Source: Sphingopyxis sp. OPL5
GTDB taxonomy: Bacteria > Pseudomonadota > Alphaproteobacteria > Sphingomonadales > Sphingomonadaceae
Assembly: GCF_003797775.2 (NCBI RefSeq)
Contig: NZ_CP060725.1
Location: 1,054,001 to 1,118,000, forward strand
DNA: 64,000 bases
Direction: 5' to 3'
Shown: positions 42,185 to 51,783 of the stretch, piece by piece
Layout: each line of letters starts with the position of its first letter
How positions within the stretch are numbered: position 1 is the first letter of the stretch
Position numbers and translations under genes: made by a program
Notes under the pieces: model-generated
What the model was told of the DNA's origin: nothing
The model's database searches: none
Seen by the model: only the letters and a program-made list of their open reading frames with translations

Positions 42185-44320
42185 TCACGCCGGCTGTAGC
42201 GCGGTCAGCTCGACCGCGATCCCGTCCATCAGCGTCGTCCCCGACACCGCCTCGACCACATCGGGGCCGTGCCCGAGCAGGATATTGACGTTCGCGCCCC
42301 CGGCCCGGTTCGCGCGCTGCCAGCCGCCGGTGCCATGCCCGAAGCAATGCGGATAAGATACCGTGCCGCGCAAATGGTCGGCGCTGACCTCTACCTCGAC
42401 CTCGATCGCACCGAAGCGGTTCGACAAGGTCGCGCGATCGCCATCCACCAACCCACGCTCGGCGGCATCGGCGGGGTGAATATGCAGCGTGGGCTTTTGC
42501 GAGCGGATCAGCCGGTCGACATTGTGCAGCCAGCCATTGTGCGAACGCATGTCGCGCCGCGAAAGCAGTTTCAGCCCCTCGATCGGTGCCGTCGCGAACA
42601 GCCGATCGAGCTCGGCGGCAACCATATCGTCCCACAGATGAATTTTCCCGTCGGCGTGCGCGATCTTGTCCTGATTGCCCCAGGGGATCGGAATGTCGAG
42701 CATCACCCCGTGCGGATGGTCGCGCAGCTTGTCGATCGACCAGTCGCCATGCAGGCCCGCCGGCCCCTGCCGGATAGCACCGTCGAGCACTTCGAGCGGG
42801 CGGAGCTGCCCGCCCGCTGCCTGCGCCGCGACCTCACCGGGCGAGGCGGCAGGCATCCGCAGCCCCATCCGCGCCAATATCTCGCAGAAGGTATCGAACT
42901 CGCTCCGCGCTTCGCCGACCGGAGCGATCACCGGTTCGGCATATTGCAGGAACGGCTGCACCATGCTCATGAACGGCACCATCGGCAGGTCGGCGCGCTC
43001 GTAGAAGGTCAGGCCCGGCAGCACATAATCGGCGTAGGAGCCGGCCTCGTTGATATAAAGATCGAACGACACCGACAGCTCGAGCTGTTCGAGCCCGCGC
43101 CGCAGCCGCTCGCCCCCCGGCGCCGCGAGCAGCACATTGCCGCCGAGCGAGAGCAAGGCGCGGACCCTGCCCGGCCCGGGCTCAAGAATATCGTCGGGCA
43201 TCACCGCCGAGGGCAGGAACTGCGTCACGCTGGGGAAATTTCCGACGCGGCTGCGCACCTCGTCATAACCGCCCGTCGTCGCGCGGTCGCTGCCCGCCAG
43301 CACCGGGGTCGCGAAGGTGCTGCCGCCCTCGTGCCCAAATGTTCCGCCGACCATGTTGAGCGCCGAGAGCAGGAAGTTCGCGAGCGTCGCATGTGGCCCG
43401 CGGCAGATGCCGACGCGGCCGTAGCAGACCGATTTCGGGCTGGCGGTGAGGCGGCGCGCGAGACCCTTGATCGCCTCGACCGCGATCCCCGTGCGCCGGG
43501 CGACATCGTCATAATCGATGCCCGCGAGCGCCACCCGCAATTCGGGCCACCCAGCGCAGCGCTCCGCCAGAAACGCCTCGTCGGCCAGCCCTTCGTCGGC
43601 GAGCGTCTTGAGCATCGCCAGCATCAGCCAGCAATCCGAATTGGGCTCGATCGCGACATGTTCGTAGCGCGCCGCGGTTTCGCTGCGCCGCGGATCGACG
43701 ACCACCACGCCCCCGCGCGCCGCGACCGCGTCGAACTGCTGCCGGACGCGCGGGGTGAAGATCAGCGAGCCGTGCGAGATCAGCGGGTTGGCGCCGAAGA
43801 TGAGCATGAAATCGGCATTGTTGACGTCGGGCACGTCGATCGTCAGCGGGCTGCCATAGAGGATCCAGTTGGCGGTGAAGCGGGCATTGGTGTCCTGCGA
43901 CCCGGCGCCATAGATTTTGGTGGTGCCCAGCGCTTTCAGGAACATGCGAAAACCCGTCATGCCATCGGTCGCATAGGCCGGCGGATTGCCCTGGTAGCTT
44001 GCGACCGCGTCGGGCCCATGTTCGGCGACGATCGCCGACAGCCGCGCCGCGATATCGCCCAGCGCTTCGTCCCAGCTTACCGGCTCGAACCGCCCCGGCG
44101 CGACGCGCTTCATCGGCCGCGTCACCCGGTCGGGGTCGTGCGTCACGCCATGATAGGCGATGCCCTTGACGCAGGCTTGCCCCTGCGACGACGGATTGTC
44201 GGGGTCGGGCCGCGCGCGCACGACTTTGCCATCCTCGACCGTCGCCACCAGCCCGCACACTGCCGTGCAGATGCGGCAGAAGGTCACATGGTCGCCGTCC
44301 TCGCCCGTCGCTGGTCGCAT
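42185..44320 (-). CDS. Molybdopterin oxidoreductase with [4Fe-4S] site
   Basis: The 711-residue single-subunit enzyme of the DMSO reductase family has an N-terminal iron-sulfur site with C15, C18, C22 and C50. The usual blocks follow: RPMKRVAPGRFEPVSWDEAL, GAGSQDTNARFTANW, DPRRSETAARYEHV and a C-terminal molybdopterin dinucleotide-binding domain with SYPHCFGHGTGGW. No Tat signal, membrane or extra electron-transfer subunit is encoded nearby. A close paralogue with a similar order of blocks lies at 49582. Substrate is unknown; hydroxylation, dehydrogenation or hydration are possible. Confidence 0.85.
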   Translation of the reverse strand: MRPATGEDGDHVTFCRICTAVCGLVATVEDGKVVRARPDPDNPSSQGQACVKGIAYHGVTHDPDRVTRPMKRVAPGRFEPVSWDEALGDIAARLSAIVAEHGPDAVASYQGNPPAYATDGMTGFRMFLKALGTTKIYGAGSQDTNARFTANWILYGSPLTIDVPDVNNADFMLIFGANPLISHGSLIFTPRVRQQFDAVAARGGVVVVDPRRSETAARYEHVAIEPNSDCWLMLAMLKTLADEGLADEAFLAERCAGWPELRVALAGIDYDDVARRTGIAVEAIKGLARRLTASPKSVCYGRVGICRGPHATLANFLLSALNMVGGTFGHEGGSTFATPVLAGSDRATTGGYDEVRSRVGNFPSVTQFLPSAVMPDDILEPGPGRVRALLSLGGNVLLAAPGGERLRRGLEQLELSVSFDLYINEAGSYADYVLPGLTFYERADLPMVPFMSMVQPFLQYAEPVIAPVGEARSEFDTFCEILARMGLRMPAASPGEVAAQAAGGQLRPLEVLDGAIRQGPAGLHGDWSIDKLRDHPHGVMLDIPIPWGNQDKIAHADGKIHLWDDMVAAELDRLFATAPIEGLKLLSRRDMRSHNGWLHNVDRLIRSQKPTLHIHPADAAERGLVDGDRATLSNRFGAIEVEVEVSADHLRGTVSYPHCFGHGTGGWQRANRAGGANVNILLGHGPDVVEAVSGTTLMDGIAVELTALQPA

Positions 44321-44544
44321 GATTCGCTCCGGTTAGTTGATCGGTTAGAACCTTTCACTCTTTTTGCCGACTGTCCAGATTCTTCAAAATGTAAAGTCGA
44401 CCGATATGCGCCAGAATCGCCATAAATCGCCATTTCCTGTGCAATCGATGCGCAAAACAATTAATCGATTGGTTGACACGGCTTGCCATTTGATCGAAAT
44501 TGCCTCGCACAAGGCCCAAAGCGGCACAGCGAGAGGATCGATCG
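44321..44544. promoter_or_regulatory. Divergent promoter region, molybdopterin oxidoreductase / P450
   Basis: The 224-bp AT-rich gap holds TTAATCGATTGG at 44461-44472 (11 of 12 with TTARTCGAYTRA) followed by TTGACA. Near the leftward gene is GGTTAG-TTGATC-GGTTAG at 44331-44346, a weaker relative. Both suggest the same regulator as in the other divergent gaps. Confidence 0.45.
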
Positions 44545-45741
44545 ATGGCGGACGTCAAAGACTATGCGGTAGAAGAGTTCAGCCAGCACGATCGCACGTT
44601 GATGCAGCGCCCCTATGATTTCTATGACAAGGTGCGCGAGACGGGATGCCCGGTCGCACGGTCGGAGCAGCTCGGCGGTTTCTGGTATACGACCAACTAT
44701 GCCGCGACGCGCCGCGTCTACGACGATTTCCGGACCTTCAGCTCGGCCGACGGCACCGCGCTGCCTAAGCAGCCGCTGGCGCTCTACCCGATCGACCTCG
44801 ATCCGCCGCAGCAAACCCGGATGCGCAAGCTGCTCAACCCGATCTTCCTGCCCGATGCCATCCAGAAATATCGTCCGCGTTTCGAGGCGATCATCACCGA
44901 GTTGCTCGACGCGATCGCGCCGACCGGCGAGGCCGAATTGCAGGAACAGCTCGTCCGCCCGACGCTCGCGACGGTAATCATGCCCTTCCTCGGCGTACCG
45001 CGCGATGATTGGGACACGCTGTCGTTCAAAATCGATTTCCTGACCCGGATGCGCGTCGAGGATCCCGAAACCTGTGGCCAATATGGTCTCGAACTCAGCC
45101 AGTATCTCTACGAATTCGCCGCACGGCGGCGCCAGTCGCCGCCCGAGGACGATCTGATGCAAACGCTGATCGACGCCCGGATCGGCGACGAAGCGCTGAC
45201 CGACGACGAGATCGTCGGTATCGCGACTTTGGTGCTGTTCGGCGGGCTCGACACGACCAGCGCGGTCGCGGGCATGTCGCTCTGGTATCTGATCGAACAT
45301 CCCGAAGAGCGCGCGCGCCTACTGAACAACGAGATCGACTTCCCGACCGCGCTGCAGGAATTCGTGCGCTATGCCTCGCCGATCCAGGGCCTGCGGCGCA
45401 CCGTCACGCGCGACACCGAGCTCGAGGGGTGCCCGCTCAAGGCCGGCGACTATGTGATGGCGATGAACGGAGCGGCGAACCATGATCCGGAGCATTTCGC
45501 CGACCCCAATGAGGTCCGTTTCGACCGCGAAGTGCGCACCGAGCACGACCATCTCGGCTTTGGCGGCGGCGCGCATATCTGCATCGGCCAGCATTTCGCC
45601 AAGGTGCTGCTCGAAATGATGATCCGCTCGATCTTCGATCGCCTGCCCGACCTCCAGATCCGATCCGATTTCCAGCCCGACTTCGCGGTCGGGGAATCGC
45701 GGGTGCTCAAGACGTTGCCGGTCACCTTCCGCGCATCCTGA
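44545..45741 (+). CDS. Cytochrome P450
   Basis: The 398-residue P450 has the haem signature FGGGAHICIGQ with ligand Cys346. The ExxR motif seems to fall in LQEFVRYASPI, where ExxR reads EFVR. The I-helix is VLFGGLDTTSA, with the acid and Thr of a normal oxygen-activation site. The ATG at 44545 follows GAGAGGA. It begins a rightward operon with a long/short ACAD pair, so the hydroxylated product may be converted to an acyl-CoA and desaturated. Confidence 0.9.
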   Translation: MADVKDYAVEEFSQHDRTLMQRPYDFYDKVRETGCPVARSEQLGGFWYTTNYAATRRVYDDFRTFSSADGTALPKQPLALYPIDLDPPQQTRMRKLLNPIFLPDAIQKYRPRFEAIITELLDAIAPTGEAELQEQLVRPTLATVIMPFLGVPRDDWDTLSFKIDFLTRMRVEDPETCGQYGLELSQYLYEFAARRRQSPPEDDLMQTLIDARIGDEALTDDEIVGIATLVLFGGLDTTSAVAGMSLWYLIEHPEERARLLNNEIDFPTALQEFVRYASPIQGLRRTVTRDTELEGCPLKAGDYVMAMNGAANHDPEHFADPNEVRFDREVRTEHDHLGFGGGAHICIGQHFAKVLLEMMIRSIFDRLPDLQIRSDFQPDFAVGESRVLKTLPVTFRAS

Positions 45742-45798
45742 CCATGTTCTAGGGTGGGTCCGCGACCCGCGCTCCCACCCTGTCGACAGGATCATCAT

Positions 45799-46989
45799 GT
45801 GCTGAAGCTCGCCCCTGAAGAAACGGCCTTTCAGAACGAAGTGCGCGCGTTTTTCGCGCACGACTATCCCGCACACGTCATCGCGAAGAACAAGGCGGGG
45901 CAGCGGCTGACGAAAGAAGACCATGTCGATGCGCAGCACGCGCTCAACGCACGCGGCTGGCTCGGCGTCGGCTGGCCGCGTGCGGTCGGCGGCACCGGTT
46001 GGACGCCGATCGAGCGCTACATTTTCGACCAAGAACTCGAATTCGCTCATGCCGCAGGCATCATCCCGATGGCGGTCATCTATATCGGCCCGATCATTGC
46101 CGCCTTCGGATCTGAGCGGCAGAAGGCCGAATGGCTGCCCGCGATCCTCGAATCGCGCAGCTTCTGGGCGCAGGGCTATTCGGAACCCGAGGCCGGGTCG
46201 GACCTCGCCTCGCTTCGCTTCTCGGCGGTGCGCGACGGCGACGATTATATATTGAACGGGACGAAGATCTGGACCTCAGGCGCGCTATGGGCCGACTGGA
46301 TCTTCTGCCTCGCGCGCACCAGCCGCGAGGAGCGCAAGCAGCAGGGCATTTCGCTGATCTGCGCCCCGCTCGACCTGCCGGGCATCCGGGTCCACCCGAT
46401 CCGCCTGATCGACGGGTCGGACGAACTCGCCCGTATCGAATTCGACAATGTCCGCGTGCCCGTCACCAACCGTATCGGCGACGAGGGGCAGGCCTGGCAT
46501 TATGCCAATGTCCTGCTCAAGACCGAGCGCCTGTCCTACGCGCATATCGGGTCGAAGAAACGCGACCTCGCGAAGCTGCTGGAGGAAGCCGCGAAGCTGC
46601 CCGCGCGCAGCGGCGGCACGATGGACCGCGACCCGGCCTTCCGCCTGGCCCATGCCCGCGTCGAGGCGCGGCTCGCAGCGATCGAGGCGTCGATCCTGCG
46701 GGCGCTCCGCGGCGAGGTATCGATGGCGACCGCCGCGGCGCTCAAGATCGCCTGTACCGAATGCGCGCAGACGATCACCGAACTCGGAATCGATCTCGCT
46801 GGGCGGCACCGGCTGCCGATGCTCGAGCGCGATAGCGCCGACTGGGCGGCGGCAACACCCGCAGTTGGCCCCTTCGGCCCGGCTGCGGTGCAATCCTATC
46901 TCTTCGAACGCGCGCAGACGATCTATGGTGGATCGACCGAGGTGCAGAAGAATATCATCTGGCGTTCGCTGGCGGGAATGGCGCGATGA
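45799..46989 (+). CDS. Acyl-CoA dehydrogenase, long subunit
   Basis: The 396-residue ACAD has QGYSEPEAGSDLASLRF, LNGTKIWTSGALWADWIF and the C-terminal YGGSTEVQKNIIWRSLAG. I take the GTG at 45799 as start, 8 bp after CAGGAT; a GTG-like start upstream would add unrelated residues. Its stop overlaps the next ACAD by 4 bp. Together they form the second long/short ACAD pair of the window. Confidence 0.87.
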   Translation: MLKLAPEETAFQNEVRAFFAHDYPAHVIAKNKAGQRLTKEDHVDAQHALNARGWLGVGWPRAVGGTGWTPIERYIFDQELEFAHAAGIIPMAVIYIGPIIAAFGSERQKAEWLPAILESRSFWAQGYSEPEAGSDLASLRFSAVRDGDDYILNGTKIWTSGALWADWIFCLARTSREERKQQGISLICAPLDLPGIRVHPIRLIDGSDELARIEFDNVRVPVTNRIGDEGQAWHYANVLLKTERLSYAHIGSKKRDLAKLLEEAAKLPARSGGTMDRDPAFRLAHARVEARLAAIEASILRALRGEVSMATAAALKIACTECAQTITELGIDLAGRHRLPMLERDSADWAAATPAVGPFGPAAVQSYLFERAQTIYGGSTEVQKNIIWRSLAGMAR

Positions 46990-48002
46990 GCGCCGCTCTG
47001 TCCGAAGCCGAACAGGCGATGCTTCACGACGCCGTGCGCGCCTTTCTGGTGAAGGAGGGCGCGCCGCGATGGCCCGATTTCGCCGACCGCCTCCGCATAG
47101 GTGCGGCGCTGGTCGATGCGCAGCAAGGCTCCATCATCGCCGAGGAAATCGGACGTGCGCGGGCGCATTTGCCCTTCGCCGAGGTGGCGACGGCGGCGTG
47201 GCTGCTGGATCATTGCGGCGCCACTGCCCTGCCCGCCGACAAGGTGGCTACACTCGCTTGGGCCGAGCCGGGCCTCCGTTATGATTTCGCAGGCATCGAA
47301 ACGCGCGCGCGGCGCGACGGCGACGGCTGGCGTCTCGACGGAACCAAGGCGGTGGTCGGCTGGGCCCCTAAGGCCGATATCATCCTTGTCGCCGCGCGCA
47401 CCGGCGACGAGGGAGTGTCGCTGTTTCAAGTCGATTCCGCCAGGACCGAAGGCCTCCGGCCGTCGCCCTATCGGACGATCGACGGCCACCCCGCCGCCGA
47501 CCTGATCTTCGAGAACCACAGCCTTGCGGCTGACGCGCTGATCGGCCCCGAAGGCACCGCCATCGACCTGCTCGAAGAGGCCCGCGACCGCGCGCTCGCG
47601 CTGCTCGCGGCCGAGGCGGTCGGACTGCTCGACAGCCTGCTCGAACAGACGATCGCCTACACCGGCCAGCGGCGCCAGTTCGGCCAGCCGATCGCGGGCT
47701 TTCAGGCGCTCCAGCACCGCATGGTCGACATGTATCTCGAATGCGAACTCGCGCGCTCGTCGGCGTGGCTCGCGGTAGAGGCGCTGGGCGAATCCCCCGC
47801 CGACCGCGCCCGCGCTGTTTCGTGTGCGATGGTCAATGTCGCGCGCGCCTGCCGCTCTGTCGGGCAACAGGCGATCCAACTGCACGGCGGCATGGGCATG
47901 ACCGACGAGCTGGCGATCGGCCATTATGTGAAGCGCGCGATGGCGATCGAAGTCCTATGGGCAGACGCCGACTGGCATCTCGCCCGGATCGTCGGGCTTT
48001 AG
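46986..48002 (+). CDS. Acyl-CoA dehydrogenase, short partner subunit
   Basis: The 338-residue protein is a short ACAD with a reduced N-terminal domain and QLHGGMGMTDELAIGHYVKR near the C-terminus, the same signature as the short partner at 29743. It is translationally coupled to the long subunit through an ATGA overlap. It probably builds a heteromeric dehydrogenase with that subunit. It faces the aldehyde dehydrogenase tail to tail. Confidence 0.87.
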   Translation: MSAALSEAEQAMLHDAVRAFLVKEGAPRWPDFADRLRIGAALVDAQQGSIIAEEIGRARAHLPFAEVATAAWLLDHCGATALPADKVATLAWAEPGLRYDFAGIETRARRDGDGWRLDGTKAVVGWAPKADIILVAARTGDEGVSLFQVDSARTEGLRPSPYRTIDGHPAADLIFENHSLAADALIGPEGTAIDLLEEARDRALALLAAEAVGLLDSLLEQTIAYTGQRRQFGQPIAGFQALQHRMVDMYLECELARSSAWLAVEALGESPADRARAVSCAMVNVARACRSVGQQAIQLHGGMGMTDELAIGHYVKRAMAIEVLWADADWHLARIVGL

Positions 48003-48004
48003 GG

Positions 48005-48039
48005 TCGGCGGGCGCTTGATCGAGCAGCGGGCCCGCCGA
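48005..48039. terminator. Inverted repeat between convergent genes
   Basis: TCGGCGGGC (48005-48013) and GCCCGCCGA (48031-48039) can form a 9-bp stem with a 17-base loop between the stops of the ACAD and aldehyde dehydrogenase genes. No T-tract follows, so a terminator role is only likely by position. Confidence 0.35.
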
Positions 48040-48045
48040 TCGCCG

Positions 48046-49470
48046 TCAGGCCGGTTTCTTCGGCACGAAGATCACCTTGGGAAAGGTGAATTCGCGCAGG
48101 CCCTCGGCGCCGTTCTCGACCCCGAAGCCCGACTGCTTCGCGCCAGCGAAAGGAATATGCGGTCCGTTCTGGAAATTGTCGTTGATCCAGACGGTCCCCG
48201 TCTCCATCCGGTCGGCGACCGCGACCGCCGCATCGATGTCCTTCGACCACACCGCCCCCGCCAGCCCATAGTCGCAATTATTCGCCCGTGCGACGACATC
48301 GTCGATGTCGGAGAAGCGCAGCAGCGGCAGGATCGGGCCGAAAGCCTCCTCGGTCACCACCGCCGCATTTTCGGGCGGGTTGTCGACGAGGGTGATCGGG
48401 ATGAAATAGCCGTCGCTCTCGGGCACATCGGCCCCCTGGAGCAAGGTCAGCCCCTCGGCGCGCGCATCGTCAATCAGGCCGCGGACGCGGTCATATTGCG
48501 CGCGGTTCTGGACCGGGCCGTACTGCACTCCCTGCTGCGCCCCGTCGCCGACAACGGCCTCTTTCGCGAGACGATGAAAGGCACCCAGCATCTCGTCATA
48601 GATATCGTCGTGAATATACAGGCGCTTGGTCGCGATGCAGACTTGCGCGCTGTTGTAGAAGGAGCCGAAGAACAGCTTCGGCGCGACCTCCGCCACATCG
48701 ACGTCGGGCAGGACGATCGCCGCGTCATTGCCGCCGAGTTCGAGCGTGATGCGCTTGAGGTCGCGCGACGCCGCCTCCATCACGCGCTTGCCCGTCGCGG
48801 TCGAGCCAGTGAAGCTGATCTTCGCAAAGCCCGGATGCGCGGTCATCAACGGACCGAGCGCATCGTCGCCCGAAATGACGTTATAGACCCCGGCCGGCAG
48901 GATATCGCGCCACAGTTCGGCGAGCTTCAGCGAACAGAGCGGGGTGTAGGGCGACGGCTTCAGGACCATCGTGTTGCCCGCCAGCAACGCAGGGGCGATC
49001 TTCCACATCGCGAGCAGGAAGGGGAAGTTCCACGGCACGATCGCGGCGACGACGCCCAGCGGTTCGTGCTTGACGATCACCTGGCGCGTGTCGCTGTCCT
49101 CGACGATTTCGTTGGGCAGGTCTTGCCGCGCGACCGACTTCAGCCACCAGGCGCCCATCTGCACCTCGCCCTTGACGAGTGCGGTCGGGCGGCCCTGTTC
49201 GGCGACGAAGAGCGCGGTGAACTGGTCGAGTTTCGGCTCGATCGCCTTCGCCGCCTTGACCAGCAGGTCGCGACGCCCTTCCCAGCCCAGCGCCTTCCAC
49301 GCCGGCAGCGCGCGCGTCGCCGCGGCGACCGCCAGGTCGAGCTCGGCCTGCCCCGCGCAGGGCGCCGATGCGAAAACCTTTCCGGTCGCGGGGTTGATCA
49401 CGTCGACGCGCGCCGCGGTATCGACCGCCGCGCCGTCGATGGTCAGCGTATAGTCGTTCGTAAAGTCCAT
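48046..49470 (-). CDS. Aldehyde dehydrogenase
   Basis: The 474-residue enzyme has VPWNFPFLLAMWKIAPALL, FTGSTATGKRVM, the catalytic Glu in LELGGNDAA and Cys in SAQVCIATKR. The ATG at 49470 is preceded by GAGGGTG. It is divergent from the second molybdopterin oxidoreductase (111-bp gap). The substrate is unknown; its sequence is distinct from the other aldehyde dehydrogenase at 36384. Confidence 0.88.
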   Translation of the reverse strand: MDFTNDYTLTIDGAAVDTAARVDVINPATGKVFASAPCAGQAELDLAVAAATRALPAWKALGWEGRRDLLVKAAKAIEPKLDQFTALFVAEQGRPTALVKGEVQMGAWWLKSVARQDLPNEIVEDSDTRQVIVKHEPLGVVAAIVPWNFPFLLAMWKIAPALLAGNTMVLKPSPYTPLCSLKLAELWRDILPAGVYNVISGDDALGPLMTAHPGFAKISFTGSTATGKRVMEAASRDLKRITLELGGNDAAIVLPDVDVAEVAPKLFFGSFYNSAQVCIATKRLYIHDDIYDEMLGAFHRLAKEAVVGDGAQQGVQYGPVQNRAQYDRVRGLIDDARAEGLTLLQGADVPESDGYFIPITLVDNPPENAAVVTEEAFGPILPLLRFSDIDDVVARANNCDYGLAGAVWSKDIDAAVAVADRMETGTVWINDNFQNGPHIPFAGAKQSGFGVENGAEGLREFTFPKVIFVPKKPA

Positions 49471-49581
49471 TTTCACCCTCGCCCAATGATGCAGAAACTG
49501 TCTCTTGCGGGCGGGTTTGCACCAATTTTGACGATAATCAAATGATAATAGATAATGGGTGAAATTTATGAGGAGCAGGCG

Positions 49582-51702
49582 ATGATCGACAGCCAGGCAA
49601 GGCGGCTCGCGCCCGGCGAGGATGGGGTGCATTTCACCTTCTGCCGGCTGTGCGAGGCGCATTGCGGACTCGCCGCAAAGGTCGAGGCCGGGCGGATCAC
49701 CGATGTCCAGCCCGACAAGGACAATCCGCATTCTTTGGGCCATGTCTGCCTGAAAGGCATCACCTTTCACAACGTCACCTATGACCCCGATCGCACTCTG
49801 ACCCCGATGAAACGCGTCGGCGGTCCGGGCGAATTTGCGCCGGTCGGCTGGGACGAGGCGCTGGACGATATCGCGTCACGTCTCACCCATGTGATCGACA
49901 CCCACGGCCCCGACGCGGTCGCGTCGTACAAGGGCAATCCGATCGCCTTCGGCATCGACGTGTCGTTCAGCCTGAAGGCTTTCCTCAAGGCGCTCGGCAT
50001 CACCAAATATTATGGCGCGGGGTCGCAGGACACCAATGCGCGACTGACCGCCTGTTACCTCGCCTTCGGGTCGGCGGTGACTTACGAGATTCCCGACCTG
50101 CCGCATAACGACATGCTGCTGATGTTCGGCGCCAATCCGCTGGTCTCGAACGGATCGATGCTCTGGTCGCCGCGCGTGCGCCACGATCTCGATGCCATCG
50201 CCGCGCGTGGCCGCGTCGTCGTGGTCGATCCGCGCCGCACCGAAACCGCGCGCCGCTATCAGCATGTCGCGGTCCGCGCGAACGGCGACATCTGGCTGCT
50301 GCTCGGGCTGCTCGGCGTCCTGATCGACGAGGGGCTGTACGACGCGGACTATGTCGCGGCGCATACCGAGGGGTTCACCGACCTTGCCCGCGCGGTCGCC
50401 GCGCACGATCTTGCCGACTGCGCCGAGCGCGCTGGCGTCGATGCCGACACGATCGCCGAACTCGCACGCAGCTTTGCCGCGACGCCGCGGGCGGTCGCTT
50501 ATGGCCGGCTCGGCGTGTGCCGCGGGCCGCATGCGACGCTCGAGAATTTCCTGCTGATCGCGCTCAACCTGCTCGGCGGCAAGCTGGGGCGACAGGGCGG
50601 CGCGATCTTCAGCCGCACGATCCTCGGCGGATCGCAAAAGGTGTTGACCGGCGGCTATGGCGACACGCGCAGCCGCGTCGGCGATTTCCCCAGCGTCGCG
50701 CAATTCCTCGCCTCGGCGATGCTGCCCGCCGACATATTGGAGCCCGGCGAGGGCCAGGTGCGCGCAATGATCCTGACCGGCGGCAATATGGTGATGTCGG
50801 CGCCCGGCGGGCAGGCGCTGGTCGATGCACTGCAGCAGCTCGACCTGATCGTCGCGCTCGACCTCTACCAGACCGAGAGCAACCGCTACGCCGATTATAT
50901 CCTGCCGGTGCCGACCTTTTTCGAACGCGACGATTATCCGATGGCGGGACTCGGATCGATGATCCGGCCGTTCGTGCAGGTGACCGACGCCGTGATCCCG
51001 CCGGTCGGCGAAGCGCGCTCCGAATGGGAAATTTTCAACGGCCTGCTGGCCCGGATGGGCAAGCCGACCCATGGCCGACCGATGGACGATCTCGACAAGG
51101 CCTTCCGTCTCGGCCCCGCGGGCGACGATATGGGCGCGCGCGACGGCTGGAGTTTCGACAAGCTGCGCGCGGCTCCGCACGGCGTGATGGTCGACCTGCC
51201 CGATCCCTATGACGTCTGGCCGCGCATCGCCTGGCCCGGCGGCCGAGCGAAGCTGTGGCACGAGATGATCGCCGACGAGTTCGCGCGCCTGGCACCCGCG
51301 CCGTCCGACACGCTGCGCCTGATCACGCACCGCGACATCCGCTCGCTCAACAGCTGGCTGCACAATGTCCCGCGCCTCGTGCGCAGCCAGCATCCCGACC
51401 TGCTGATGCACCCCGAAGATGCGGAGCGGTTCGGCGTGTCCGATGGCGAGACAGTCGAGCTGTCGACCGGGTCCGCCACCGTCGCCGTCGCCGTCGCGAT
51501 CACCGAGGATATGCGCCCCGGCACCGTCAGCTATCCGCATGGATGGGGCCATCATGGCGGCTGGCAGCACGCCAATGCGCAGGGCGGCAGCAACATCAAC
51601 TGGCTGCTCCCGGTAGGCGAGGCAGCGGTCGAGGCGATTTCGGGCACGACGATCATGGACGGACTGGAAGTCATGATCCGGAAATTGCCAGTAGCGGCAT
51701 GA
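49582..51702 (+). CDS. Molybdopterin oxidoreductase with [4Fe-4S] site
   Basis: The 706-residue DMSO-reductase-family protein has C21, C24, C28 and C56 for the iron-sulfur cluster. It shares many blocks with the one at 42185, for example TPMKRVGGPGEFAPVGWDEAL, YGAGSQDTNARL, DPRRTETARRYQHV and the YPHGWGHHGGW end. The ATG at 49582 has AGGAGCAGG upstream. The two may act on successive or similar substrates. It is followed by a TetR gene on the same strand. Confidence 0.85.
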   Translation: MIDSQARRLAPGEDGVHFTFCRLCEAHCGLAAKVEAGRITDVQPDKDNPHSLGHVCLKGITFHNVTYDPDRTLTPMKRVGGPGEFAPVGWDEALDDIASRLTHVIDTHGPDAVASYKGNPIAFGIDVSFSLKAFLKALGITKYYGAGSQDTNARLTACYLAFGSAVTYEIPDLPHNDMLLMFGANPLVSNGSMLWSPRVRHDLDAIAARGRVVVVDPRRTETARRYQHVAVRANGDIWLLLGLLGVLIDEGLYDADYVAAHTEGFTDLARAVAAHDLADCAERAGVDADTIAELARSFAATPRAVAYGRLGVCRGPHATLENFLLIALNLLGGKLGRQGGAIFSRTILGGSQKVLTGGYGDTRSRVGDFPSVAQFLASAMLPADILEPGEGQVRAMILTGGNMVMSAPGGQALVDALQQLDLIVALDLYQTESNRYADYILPVPTFFERDDYPMAGLGSMIRPFVQVTDAVIPPVGEARSEWEIFNGLLARMGKPTHGRPMDDLDKAFRLGPAGDDMGARDGWSFDKLRAAPHGVMVDLPDPYDVWPRIAWPGGRAKLWHEMIADEFARLAPAPSDTLRLITHRDIRSLNSWLHNVPRLVRSQHPDLLMHPEDAERFGVSDGETVELSTGSATVAVAVAITEDMRPGTVSYPHGWGHHGGWQHANAQGGSNINWLLPVGEAAVEAISGTTIMDGLEVMIRKLPVAA

Positions 51703-51783
51703 CGAATTTGCGACTTGTTCGCGATGCCAGCCTTGCTACGACGGTCGGATGCAGCATTCCCCGGTCGGGGCAGGAGATCAGGC

